DNA of 38,782 nucleotides from Acidobacteria bacterium RIFCSPLOWO2_12_FULL_67_14b. Lineage in GTDB: Bacteria; Acidobacteriota; Vicinamibacteria; Vicinamibacterales; UBA2999. The stretch spans positions 3,644 to 42,425 of the forward strand of contig MELE01000014.1 in the NCBI GenBank assembly GCA_001768615.1. Direction: 5' to 3'. Made by a program: the position numbers and the translations under genes. Positions 8,958 through 16,672 of this stretch are shown here, one piece after another. Below the pieces are notes generated by a model, which made no database searches, was not told the DNA's origin, and saw only the letters and a list, made by a program, of their open reading frames with translations. Position 1 is the stretch's first letter. Each line of letters starts with the position of its first letter.

Positions 8958-10781
8958 ATGAGACGCATTACCGCAGTCGTGCTCGTCGCGATCGCGGCCG
9001 GTGCCACGGCGCGCGCTCAGAACAACTGGCTGCAGGCCGGCCAGGATCCGGGCGCGACGAAGTATTCGACGCTGGACCAGATCAATACCGGCAACGTCGA
9101 CCAACTGCAGCGGGCCTGGACGTTCAACACCGGTGACAAGTCCGGCTTCTTCGAGAGCACGCCGCTGGTCGTCGATGGCGTGATGTACCTCTCGGCGCAG
9201 AACGGCGTCTTTGCCCTGGATCCGCTCACGGGGGCGCAGCAGTGGAAGTTCGAAACCAGCGGCGCGACGCGGCGTGGCCTGGCGTACTGGCGCGGTGACG
9301 CCAAGACGGCCGGCCGCATCCTGGTCTCGTCAGACACCAAGTTGCTGGCCCTCGATACAAAGACCGGCAAGCTCACCCAGGAATTCGGACCGGGCGGCTT
9401 TGTCGACATGGGCGTGACGATGGCATCGCCGCCGTCGGTCCATAAAGACGTGCTGATCACCCCTGGCGGCACTCCGGTGATCCGGGCGTGGAACGCCCGC
9501 ACCGGTGCTCCGCTGTGGACGTTCAACCTCATCGCGCAGCCGGGCGATCCCAACAACAAGACGTGGGAGCACGACTCGTGGAAGACGATCGGTGGAACCA
9601 ATACGTGGGGCTACCTGTCGATCGACGAGGAGCGCGGCATCGTCTACATCCCGGTGTCGATCGCCGGCGGCGACTACGTCGGCGTGGAACGCCCCGGTGA
9701 CAACCTGTACGGCACGTCGCTGGTCGCGGTCGACATTGCGACCGGCAAGCGCCGATGGCATCAACAACTGGTGCATCACGACATCTGGGACTTCGATCTT
9801 GGCGCGGCACCGACACTCTTCGACGCGGTCAAAGACGGCAAGCGGATTCCGGCTGTGGCGCAGATCACGAAGATGGGCATGCTGTTCATGTTCGACCGCG
9901 TCACCGGCGCGCCGCTGTTCGGAATCGAGGAGCGTTCCGTCCCGCCAAGCACCGTACCTGGCGAGAAGACGTCGCCGACCCAACCCTTCACGATCAAGCC
10001 GCCGCCGCTCGCCCGCATCTCCCTGAAGAAGAGCGAGCTGCCGACGACGATCTCGCCAGAGCACACGGCCTACTGTGCGGCGCTGTGGGACAAATACAAG
10101 CTCCAGGACTCGGTGCCGTACACGCCATGGCAGCTCAATCAGGACATCGTGATGTTCCCCGGCGCCATCGGCGGCGGCAACTGGAACGGTGTCTCGTACA
10201 ACAAGAAGCTCGGTCTCATCATCACCAACGTGATGAACGCCGGGCAGTGGGGGCATCTCGAGGAAGTGAAGCCCGGCGAGGGTCGTGGCGGGCGCGGCGG
10301 CCGCGCAGGTGGTCCCGGTGGCGACGACGCCGACAGCCCGCGCTCGCCATATCGAAAGGTGACGCCCGAAGGTGGGCGCTTCTGGGAGCCCAATCGTCGC
10401 TATCCCTGTAACGAGCCACCCTGGGGCGAGCTGATTGCCGTCAGCACCAATACCGGCGACATTGCGTGGCGCGTGCCGCTCGGCGAATTCGAAGAGCTCG
10501 AGAAGAAGGGCATCAAGACCGGCACGGCGAGTCTCGGTGGTGGGATTACGACCGCCGGCGATCTGGTCTTCATCGCCGCGACCATCGATGGATACTTCCG
10601 TGCGTTCGACGCCCGCAACGGCAAAGAGCTGTGGAAGACGAAGCTCGATGTGCCCGCGCACGCGATTCCGGCGACCTTCATGGGTCGCGACGGCAAGCAG
10701 TATGTCGTCATCACGGCGGGTGGCGGTGGGTTTCTCAGGAGTCCGACGTCTGACGCAGTAGTCGCGTTCCGGTTGCCATAA
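8958..10781 (+). CDS. PQQ-dependent dehydrogenase, periplasmic (copy 1)
   Basis: A 607-residue secreted quinoprotein. ATG at 8958 is chosen over the upstream in-frame start because GGAG lies six bases before it and a signal peptide follows (MRRITAVVLVAIAAGATARA). The protein has repeated beta-propeller blades with tryptophan-docking motifs such as FALDPLTGAQQW, VAVDIATGKRRW and RAFDARNGKELW, and the family stretch HHDIWDFDLGAAPTLFD. GGGNWNG lies in the PQQ-binding part. It oxidises an alcohol or sugar in the periplasm. No CxxCH haem site is present, so it is not a quinohaemoprotein and needs a separate acceptor. A glycine/arginine-rich insertion begins near residue 439. Its closest relative in the window is copy 2 (11699-13555). 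The substrate is unknown. Confidence 0.87.
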   Translation: MRRITAVVLVAIAAGATARAQNNWLQAGQDPGATKYSTLDQINTGNVDQLQRAWTFNTGDKSGFFESTPLVVDGVMYLSAQNGVFALDPLTGAQQWKFETSGATRRGLAYWRGDAKTAGRILVSSDTKLLALDTKTGKLTQEFGPGGFVDMGVTMASPPSVHKDVLITPGGTPVIRAWNARTGAPLWTFNLIAQPGDPNNKTWEHDSWKTIGGTNTWGYLSIDEERGIVYIPVSIAGGDYVGVERPGDNLYGTSLVAVDIATGKRRWHQQLVHHDIWDFDLGAAPTLFDAVKDGKRIPAVAQITKMGMLFMFDRVTGAPLFGIEERSVPPSTVPGEKTSPTQPFTIKPPPLARISLKKSELPTTISPEHTAYCAALWDKYKLQDSVPYTPWQLNQDIVMFPGAIGGGNWNGVSYNKKLGLIITNVMNAGQWGHLEEVKPGEGRGGRGGRAGGPGGDDADSPRSPYRKVTPEGGRFWEPNRRYPCNEPPWGELIAVSTNTGDIAWRVPLGEFEELEKKGIKTGTASLGGGITTAGDLVFIAATIDGYFRAFDARNGKELWKTKLDVPAHAIPATFMGRDGKQYVVITAGGGGFLRSPTSDAVVAFRLP

Positions 10782-10793
10782 GGAGTGTCGTGA

Positions 10794-11702
10794 ATGAAGT
10801 CTCGCGTTCTCGGACTCTCGGCGATTACCTTCCTGGTCTTCGGACTTGTGGTGTCGTCATCGGCGCAGGCGCCGCAGCCGCAACCAGGGCAACCAGGAGT
10901 GCGCGGCGGCGGGCGGGGCGGCGCCAGGCCGGCCAACGCCCGGAAGCGCGTGCTCGCGTGGGCGGACACGCGGAATGGCCAGGCACAACACGACTTCACA
11001 TCGCATGCGCTGGCGGTCATCGAGCGTCTTGGCTACGAGTCTGGCGCCTACGACACGTTCATCCGCACCGATTCGAACATCGTGACGATGCAGGCCAAGA
11101 AGACCACCGGCGAGCCGGCCAGTGGCGGCCCGAGCCTCGCCAACGTTGATGCGATCTTCTTTCTTGGCCATCGCGACGTGCCGATCGACGAGACGCAGAA
11201 AGCCGACCTGCTGGCCTTCGTTCGCGATCAAGGCAAGGGATTCGTGGCCGCGCACACCGCGCTGACCGCCTTCGAGCCCTGGACCGAATTCGGTGAGCTG
11301 ATGGGTGGCAGCTACGACGGGCACCCGTATGGCAACGGTCCGGGCACCGTGGTCAACGAGGCCGCGGATTTTCCAGCGACGAGGCAATTCCCGCCGACGT
11401 TCGCGTTCTCGGACGAGTTCTATCAGCCCAAGGGGTTCTCGCCGGAAAAGTCGAGGGTGCTGTTGCGTCTCGATCTTTCGAAGATGCCGGCCAATGACGG
11501 CGTGCACATCAAGGGCGGCATCTGGCCGCTGGCCTGGGCGAAGACCTACGGCAAGGGCCGGGTGTTTTATTCGAGCCTCGGGCACGAGGCGGGCACCTGG
11601 GACAATCGCGACGTGGCCCAGATGTACTTCGAGGCCATCAAGTGGGCGCTGGGATTGACCGAAGGTGACGCCTCGCCCAGACCCGTAAGGACAAACCAAT
11701 GA
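10794..11702 (+). CDS. Secreted ThuA-domain protein (copy 1)
   Basis: A 302-residue exported protein. The signal peptide ends VVSSSAQA, followed by a Pro/Gly/Arg-rich linker. The ThuA-like domain begins at KRVLAWADTRNG and continues with VDAIFFLGHRDVPIDE, GKGFVAAHTAL and FYSSLGHEAGTW. ThuA-type proteins have a glutamine-amidotransferase-like fold, are linked to sugar (trehalose, disaccharide) metabolism and occur often beside secreted oxidoreductases and DUF1080 proteins; the catalytic role is not settled. A ribosome site (AGGAG) ends nine bases before the ATG. Its last codons overlap the next gene by four bases (ATGA), showing tight coupling with PQQ dehydrogenase copy 2. Confidence 0.85.
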   Translation: MKSRVLGLSAITFLVFGLVVSSSAQAPQPQPGQPGVRGGGRGGARPANARKRVLAWADTRNGQAQHDFTSHALAVIERLGYESGAYDTFIRTDSNIVTMQAKKTTGEPASGGPSLANVDAIFFLGHRDVPIDETQKADLLAFVRDQGKGFVAAHTALTAFEPWTEFGELMGGSYDGHPYGNGPGTVVNEAADFPATRQFPPTFAFSDEFYQPKGFSPEKSRVLLRLDLSKMPANDGVHIKGGIWPLAWAKTYGKGRVFYSSLGHEAGTWDNRDVAQMYFEAIKWALGLTEGDASPRPVRTNQ

Positions 11703-13555
11703 AACCCGTAACGCGCCTGATCGCATTGGTCCTTGCGGTCGGCGCGCTTTCACTGACCGTTTCGGCGCAGGAGTGGACGACCCGGGGCGGCGACCTGGGT
11801 GAAGCCCGGTTCTCACCGCTCCAGCAAATCACACCCGCCAATGTGGCGACGCTGACCCAGGCGTGGAGCTTCGACGTGGGCGCGGGCAACCTGCAGGTCA
11901 CGCCCCTTGTCGTGAACGGGATGATGTACCTGTCGGGCGGCTCGAATGTTTTTGCCATCGAGCCCGAGACGGCCAGGGTCCTGTGGAAGTTTGAATCGCC
12001 GGGCATGGTCGGGAGGCGCGGCCTCGCGTATTGGCCGGGCGATCAGTCGTCCGGCCCCCGCATCCTGCAAGGCGCCCGCGACCGGCTGTTGGCGCTCGAC
12101 GCGAAGACGGGCCGGCTCGTCAGCGAGTTCGGCGGCTTCGGCTGGATCGACATGAACCAGGGCATCAAGGGCGACACGGCCGGCCGCTTCGGCATGGAGT
12201 CGCCGCCCATCGTCTATCGCAACATCATCATCACCGGCGGCAACAACGGGGAGCAGTCGCCGAGCCTCGGTTTGTACGGCGATATCCGTGGCTGGGATGC
12301 GAAGACGGGCAAGTTGTTGTGGTCGTTCCACACCGTGCCACGGCCCGGAGAACCCGGCAACGAGACGTGGGAAGGCGACAGCTGGAAAGACCGTTCGGGC
12401 ACCAACGTGTGGGCGTTCTTCACGGTGGATGCGGAACGGGGCATTGTCTACGCGCCGATCGGCTCACCGACCTCCGATTACTACGGCGCCGATCGCAAGG
12501 GCCAGGGCCTGTACGGCAACTCCATCGTCGCGCTCGACGCGGCCACCGGGAAGCTGAAGTGGTACCAGCAACTCGTGCACCACGATCTGTGGGACTTCGA
12601 TTTGCCGGCCGCGCCGACGCTGATTGACGTCAATCGCAACGGTAAGGTCATTCCTGCCGTTGCCGTGATCACCAAGATGAGCCTGCTGTTCATTTTCGAC
12701 CGCGTGACCGGCGAACCGATCTTCGGCATGGAGGAGCGCCCGGTGCCGCAGAGCACGGTGCCGGGTGAGGCGACCTGGCCGACCCAGCCGTTTCCCCTGA
12801 AGCCGCCGCCACTGGCGCGGACGACTTTCGATCCGGCCAAGGACATGTATTCGCTGACGCCGGAACATGCGGCGTTTTGCCAGGAGCTCTGGACCAAGAA
12901 CCAGATGTACACCAAGGGCATGTACACGCCGCCCAGCACCGACACCTTCATGGTGACCTTCCCGAGCACGCTTGGCGGCGGCAACTGGAATGGCCTGGCC
13001 TACGACAAGTCGCTTGGACTCGTGTTCACGAACGTGATGAACATTGGCCAGGTGGCGAAGATGGCGATTCGAAAGCAAAGCAACGGAACGGAGACCTACG
13101 TGCGGGCCTCGCCATGGGGCGGCCCCGTCGGGCGTTTCTGGAATCCCCAGAACAAGATTCCCTGTTCACCGCCGCCCTTCGGCGAGCTGATCGCCGTGGA
13201 CGTCAACAAGGGCGACATCGCCTGGAGGGTGCCGATCGGCATCATCCCCGAGTTGAAAGAGAAGGGGTTCGCGAACACCGGGACGCTCAGCATCGGCGGC
13301 CCGATCGCCACGGCGGGTGGACTGCTCTTCGTCGGCGCGACGATTGACGGCTACTTCCGCGCCTTCGACTCTCGCACCGGCAAGCTGCTTTGGGAGACGA
13401 AGCTCGAGACCGCCGCCCACTCGACGCCAATGTCGTTCTTGGGCAGGGACGGCAAGCAGTACGTCGTCGTGGCGGTTGGCGGCGGCAGCTTTCTCGGGGC
13501 CGCTTCAGGGACGAAGGTCGTCGCCTTCTCGTTGCCGGCGTCGCCGGGCGCATGA
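11699..13555 (+). CDS. PQQ-dependent dehydrogenase, periplasmic (copy 2)
   Basis: A 618-residue secreted quinoprotein, a paralogue of the gene at 8958-10781. It shares the same order of landmarks: a signal peptide ending LTVSAQ, HHDLWDFDLPAAPTLID, QSTVPGEATWPTQPFPLKPP, LGGGNWNG and the last blade with ATIDGYFRAFDSRTGKLLW. It lacks the glycine/arginine-rich insertion of copy 1. There is no haem motif. It starts inside the stop codon of ThuA copy 1, and its own stop overlaps the start of the broken second ThuA gene. The repeated order dehydrogenase-ThuA-dehydrogenase-ThuA suggests a two-gene tandem duplication. Expected reaction: periplasmic oxidation of an alcohol or sugar with PQQ; substrate unknown. 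Confidence 0.87.
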   Translation: MKPVTRLIALVLAVGALSLTVSAQEWTTRGGDLGEARFSPLQQITPANVATLTQAWSFDVGAGNLQVTPLVVNGMMYLSGGSNVFAIEPETARVLWKFESPGMVGRRGLAYWPGDQSSGPRILQGARDRLLALDAKTGRLVSEFGGFGWIDMNQGIKGDTAGRFGMESPPIVYRNIIITGGNNGEQSPSLGLYGDIRGWDAKTGKLLWSFHTVPRPGEPGNETWEGDSWKDRSGTNVWAFFTVDAERGIVYAPIGSPTSDYYGADRKGQGLYGNSIVALDAATGKLKWYQQLVHHDLWDFDLPAAPTLIDVNRNGKVIPAVAVITKMSLLFIFDRVTGEPIFGMEERPVPQSTVPGEATWPTQPFPLKPPPLARTTFDPAKDMYSLTPEHAAFCQELWTKNQMYTKGMYTPPSTDTFMVTFPSTLGGGNWNGLAYDKSLGLVFTNVMNIGQVAKMAIRKQSNGTETYVRASPWGGPVGRFWNPQNKIPCSPPPFGELIAVDVNKGDIAWRVPIGIIPELKEKGFANTGTLSIGGPIATAGGLLFVGATIDGYFRAFDSRTGKLLWETKLETAAHSTPMSFLGRDGKQYVVVAVGGGSFLGAASGTKVVAFSLPASPGA

Positions 13556-13728
13556 CGCGGCCGCTTCTCGCACTCGCGGCGCTTGCCCTTCTGGCGTCGC
13601 AGTTCGTTCTCCGGGCCCAGCTCCCGGCCCCGAGAGCCTTTTCCAAGCACGTCCTGGCCTGGGCGGACGTCCGCAACGGCTATCAGCATGATTCCATCAC
13701 CCACGCGCTGAGCGTGATCGAACGCGAA
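13552..13728 (+). pseudogene. Truncated second ThuA-domain gene
   Basis: The ATG at 13552 overlaps the stop of PQQ dehydrogenase copy 2, just as ThuA copy 1 overlaps that gene's start. The product begins with a signal peptide (MTRPLLALAALALLASQF), then KHVLAWADVRNGYQHDSITH, which aligns with KRVLAWADTRNGQAQHDFTS of copy 1, and reaches SVIER. There the similarity ends abruptly and the DNA becomes the antisense of an IS110 transposase. About 60 of roughly 300 codons survive. The frame stays open to 13911, so a 119-residue chimeric protein could be made, but it would lack nearly all of the ThuA domain. Confidence 0.72.
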
Positions 13729-13996
13729 CACCAACGCGGGCGTCTTCGCGTGCAGGCGACGAATCAGTTTGTCGAGGTCGGCCTGCCGGGATCCGATGGC
13801 CCCAACGAACACGGGCGGATCGGCGCACTGGCCCAGGGCGTGCGCGACGGCGATCGAATCTTTGTGGACGACGAGACCGACGAAAAGAGGAGTAGGCTGT
13901 GCCATGGCTGACCTCCGGGAACACAGCGCTGCGGTCCATGCAACGCTGCGGCTCTGGCCGGCACAGGCTAACCCGCGACAATACCGGAGGTCAGCC
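13722..13996 (-). mobile_element. IS110-family element remnant (5' part of transposase plus leader)
   Basis: Read leftward from ATG at 13905, about 60 codons match the start of IS110 transposases: LFVGLVVHKDSIAVA, GAIGSRQADLDKLIRRLHAK and ALVFAF. The family motif is GLDVHKD; here the first catalytic Asp of the DEDD nuclease is Val, so the fragment is inactive. The match ends at about 13727, where ThuA-like sequence begins. The non-coding leader 13906-13996 is bounded by 13-bp inverted repeats. In IS110-group elements the left non-coding end encodes the bridge RNA, so a relic of that RNA region may be included. Exact ends are not defined and no second end was found. Confidence 0.7.
13906..13996. 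repeat. 13-bp inverted repeat flanking the IS110 leader
   Basis: GGCTGACCTCCGG at 13906-13918 and its exact reverse complement CCGGAGGTCAGCC at 13984-13996 enclose 65 bases directly upstream of the transposase relic. Inside, a near-duplicate GCGCTGCGG/ACGCTGCGG occurs about 17 bases apart. The stretch 13997-14210 beyond it holds no gene or attC site that I can recognise, apart from the ribosome site of the next gene. Confidence 0.65.
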
Positions 13997-14210
13997 GTGT
14001 GCTGCCGCCGAAGTCATACTGTCTAGACGGACCATGTGGGCAATCCTGACGATTGTGCGCCGCGTCGCGCGCCTGGCATTCTAGGGGCGCGTTTCTTCGC
14101 CCTGTACCTCGCTGTTGTAAACCGGACGGCCGATGCTAGCATCTGTGGCGGGATCGGATCGACAAGACCCGGGAAACATGCACGACCCCATGTCGATAGG
14201 AGAGTTACCA

Positions 14211-14834
14211 ATGAAACGCTACGCCGCCATTGCCGCACTCGTTCTCTTCGCCGTCGCCCCTCTTGTCTCACAGGCCCCGAAAGGCTGGATGGTCCGTGCC
14301 GATCGCAGCACCAGCGCGTCGGACCCCGATGGAGCGGGCACCATCAAGTTCGTGACGATGGGCACCGGCTTCCATGCGACGAATCCGGCAGCGGCCGTTT
14401 TCTGGAACCCCGCCAACACGGTCACCGGCAACTACACGCTCAAGGGCACCTTCACGCTGCAGAAGCCGAGCGGCCACACGAACTTCTACGGCCTCGTGTT
14501 TGGCGGACAGGGGCTGGAAGGGGCGGGGCAGAACTACACCTACTTCCTCGTTGCGCAGGACGGCACCTGGCTGATCAAGAAGCGCGAGGGTGACGCCTCG
14601 ACGCAGAACGTCGCGCCGAAAACGTCCCACGCAGCTGTGAACAAGCCCGACCAGAGCGGTAAGTCCACCAACGCGCTCGAAGTGCGCGTTGGCGCCGACA
14701 CGGTCGACTTCGTCGTCAACGGGACGGTGGTGCACACGATGCCCAAGGCCGGACTGAAGACCGATGGGATCTACGGCATCCGTGTGAATCACCTCCTCGA
14801 GGTGCACGTCGACGGGTTCGCCGCCTCGAAGTAG
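14211..14834 (+). CDS. Secreted DUF1080-like (concanavalin-fold) protein
   Basis: A 207-residue exported protein. The ATG at 14211 follows AGGAGAG with good spacing, and the upstream in-frame ATGs lack a ribosome site. The signal peptide ends APLVSQA. The mature part has the look of the jelly-roll domain found in DUF1080/3-keto-disaccharide hydrolase-like proteins: GNYTLKGTFTLQKPSGHTNF, YGLVFGG, YTYFLVAQDGTWLIKKREG, VDFVVNGTVVHTMPK and DGIYGIRVNH. Such domains bind or cleave saccharides; no catalytic residue is assigned here. Its stop lies eight bases before the first attC site (14842), so it could be the first cassette or a resident gene at the array border. Its neighbours, ThuA and PQQ dehydrogenases, favour a resident gene. 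Confidence 0.7.
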   Translation: MKRYAAIAALVLFAVAPLVSQAPKGWMVRADRSTSASDPDGAGTIKFVTMGTGFHATNPAAAVFWNPANTVTGNYTLKGTFTLQKPSGHTNFYGLVFGGQGLEGAGQNYTYFLVAQDGTWLIKKREGDASTQNVAPKTSHAAVNKPDQSGKSTNALEVRVGADTVDFVVNGTVVHTMPKAGLKTDGIYGIRVNHLLEVHVDGFAASK

Positions 14835-14841
14835 ACCGACC

Positions 14842-14918
14842 GTCTAACAGCAACTGGAGCCGACGGCGCGATCGCTAGAGAACCGTGACGCGCCGCGGCT
14901 CAGTTGCAGGCGTTGGCC
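14842..14918 (+). repeat. attC site 1 (divergent)
   Basis: R'' is GTCTAAC (14842-14848) and R' is GTTGGCC (14912-14918), a one-base departure from GTTRRRY. The arms GCAACTGGAGCCG and CGGCTCAGTTGC pair with a single extra G, the extrahelical base typical of attC hairpins. The core differs from sites 2-5, so it comes from another attC type. Confidence 0.7.
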
Positions 14919-14945
14919 CGACAACGATCACGAACTGATACTTGC

Positions 14946-15536
14946 ATGCGGACGGTCATCTTCGTGGCGGTCGTAGTCACGGTAGAGGCCATTGGCTGCG
15001 GCGGCGGAGATGGCCTCCTGCGTGATGCAGACGGCAAGACCTATGTTCTGAGAGACCTGCTGGACGGCCGAATTTGGATCACCGATAACCTGAATCTCGT
15101 TCACCCCGACTCGTACTGCTACGGCGACTCCGCATCGGAGTGCCTTCGTTATGGCCGCTTGTACACGTGGGCGGGGGCGGCGGAGGCCTGTCGTCTACTG
15201 GGAACTGGGTGGCGCTTGCCGACAGACGATGAATGGCGTCAGCTGGCGAAGGGCGATGGCGGCGTGCGGGGTGATTCCGAGGATGATGGCCAATCCGCGT
15301 ACACCGCTCTCCTTCGCGGAGGGGTTTCCGGTTTCAACGCAGTATTGAGCGGCGGTCGTGAGGTGGGTGGCAACTATGCGCGAATCGAAGAGCATGGCCT
15401 CTACTGGAGTGCCACACAATCCGACATCGACCACGCTTGGTTCTACAACTTTGGTCGCGGTGGAGGCCTGCTGAACCGTCACAGTGGTGGTGACAAGGCG
15501 ATGGCCTTGGCTGTGCGGTGCATCAAGACATCCTGA
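14946..15536 (+). CDS. Cassette-borne FISUMP-domain lipoprotein
   Basis: A 196-residue putative lipoprotein. ATG at 14946 starts a hydrophobic segment ending AIGC, a passable lipobox with the acylated Cys near residue 17. The remainder matches the Fibrobacter-succinogenes-major-paralogue (FISUMP) type domain: DADGKTYVLRDLLDGRIWIT, LYTWAGAAEACR, GWRLPTDDEWRQL and LYWSATQSD. Such domains occur on secreted and surface proteins; their function is not established. The gene starts 34 bases after the R' box of attC1 and ends shortly before attC2, the normal layout of a single-gene integron cassette. Confidence 0.75.
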   Translation: MRTVIFVAVVVTVEAIGCGGGDGLLRDADGKTYVLRDLLDGRIWITDNLNLVHPDSYCYGDSASECLRYGRLYTWAGAAEACRLLGTGWRLPTDDEWRQLAKGDGGVRGDSEDDGQSAYTALLRGGVSGFNAVLSGGREVGGNYARIEEHGLYWSATQSDIDHAWFYNFGRGGGLLNRHSGGDKAMALAVRCIKTS

Positions 15537-15554
15537 TCGCGTGTCCGACAAGCG

Positions 15555-15629
15555 GCCCAACAAGCGTTTGCAGCCGTCGGCGGCCGGTGCGATCATGAGC
15601 CGCCGCGGCTGGAACGCGGACGTCTAGGC
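15555..15629 (+). repeat. attC site 2 (R' box altered)
   Basis: R'' is GCCCAAC (15555-15561). AAGCGTTTGCAGCCG pairs with CGGCTGGAACGC across the shared core. R' reads GTCTAGGC (15622-15629), one base more than GTTRRRY, as if GTTAGGC had gained a C. Strand exchange here may be impaired. Confidence 0.78.
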
Positions 15630-15682
15630 ATCTTAGAAACTCTGGAATACCTCGTTCGGCGGTCAGTCCGTGTTCGGCATCT

Positions 15683-16495
15683 TTGATTCAGGGAGTCTCC
15701 TTCATCACAAGATCTCTGGCGGCTGCGACAATCGGTGCACTGAGTCTGACGGCGCCTCATGTCTCAGCCCTTGCGGCTGAAATGAAGGTGCTATGCGCAA
15801 TCGGCATGCGTCAGGTCATGTTGGAGCTTGGCCCGGAGTTTGAGCGTGCGACCGGCCGTGCCCTGGCGATCACCTTTGACAGTTCTGGCCTGATCGCGAA
15901 ACGAATCGCCGCAGGTGAGAGAGTCGACGTCGTTCTGATTAATCGAGCAGCTATCGAAACATTGGGCCAGGACGGCAAGGTGATCGCGAGTTCGGTAGCG
16001 CACATCGCCAGGTCGGTCGCTGCCGTGGCCGTTCGCGAGGGTGCAGCCAAACCAAACATTTCCTCACCCGAAGCCTTCAAGCGTCTGCTGCTTTCCGCCA
16101 AGTCGGTGGCACGGCCCCCTCCGGCCGTTGGAGGTTCGAGCGGAGACCATATCGTAGAGGTGCTGGAACGTCTTGGGATCGCTGCCGAGGTGAACGCCAA
16201 GTCAGTCCTCGTACTGGCCGGCAACCCCGGGCAGGTCGCGGAGTCGGCGGGGGATGCGGTCGCCAAGGGCAAGGCGGAGATCGCGCTTCACCAACTTCAG
16301 GAACTCATGGCTGTGCCCGGCATTGAGATTATCGGTCCGTTCCCGCCCGGTCTCCAGGGGAGCTTTGCGTTTTCGGCAGCGATCGGCACGAGCGCCAAGG
16401 AAACCGAAGGCGGGAAAGCACTCATTGAATTCCTGCGGACGTCCCACGCGAGGGACGTGATGAGGGCGAAGGGAATGGAACCTATCGCGCCGTGA
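15683..16495 (+). CDS. Cassette-borne periplasmic solute-binding protein, ModA-like
   Basis: A 270-residue protein resembling molybdate-type substrate-binding proteins (ModA family, PBP type 2). A signal peptide runs to about SALAAEM, then KVLCAIGMRQVMLELGPEFE, ALAITFDSSGLIAKRIAAGE, RVDVVLINRAAIETL and VARSVAAVAVREGA follow the usual ModA order. The C-terminus LIEFLRTSHARDVMRAKGME is also typical. No permease or ATPase is nearby, so it is an orphan binding protein or a repurposed one. The only start giving the signal peptide is TTG at 15683, which is uncertain. It occupies the cassette between attC2 and attC3. Ligand unknown; cassette-borne ModA-like proteins need not bind molybdate. Confidence 0.75.
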   Translation: MIQGVSFITRSLAAATIGALSLTAPHVSALAAEMKVLCAIGMRQVMLELGPEFERATGRALAITFDSSGLIAKRIAAGERVDVVLINRAAIETLGQDGKVIASSVAHIARSVAAVAVREGAAKPNISSPEAFKRLLLSAKSVARPPPAVGGSSGDHIVEVLERLGIAAEVNAKSVLVLAGNPGQVAESAGDAVAKGKAEIALHQLQELMAVPGIEIIGPFPPGLQGSFAFSAAIGTSAKETEGGKALIEFLRTSHARDVMRAKGMEPIAP

Positions 16496-16527
16496 TTCCT
16501 CGAGCCGCCATAAGCGAGTCGAGAGAT

Positions 16528-16600
16528 GCCTAACAAAGATTCGCAGCCGTCGGCGGCTGGTGCGATCATGGGCCGCCGCGGCTGAAATCTAACGTTAGAC
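16528..16600 (+). repeat. attC site 3 (intact)
   Basis: The best attC of the array: R'' GCCTAAC (16528-16534) and R' GTTAGAC (16594-16600) both fit consensus. The inner arms AGATTCGCAGCCG and CGGCTGAAATCT pair with an extrahelical base. The core is shared with sites 2, 4 and 5. It separates the ModA-like cassette from the toxin-antitoxin cassette. Confidence 0.88.
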
Positions 16601-16672
16601 CGCTGAACGAAATTGAGAATCAGATTCCAAGATGGCATTGCCGAAAACAGCGGTGCGTGAGACCATCCGGTG

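Noticed and set aside
10276-10341. Glycine/arginine-rich segment of PQQ dehydrogenase copy 1 as a frameshift
   Set aside because: The frame continues into conserved propeller sequence on both sides, so it is an in-frame low-complexity loop.
14036-14593. Open frame of 185 codons overlapping the DUF1080-like gene
   Set aside because: It is a +1-frame shadow of the gene at 14211 and has no ribosome site or recognisable domain.
13722-14918. IS110 relic as an IS1111-attC type element inserted into an attC site
   Set aside because: The relic lies over 800 bases from attC1 and its visible border is a ThuA gene fragment, not an attC half.
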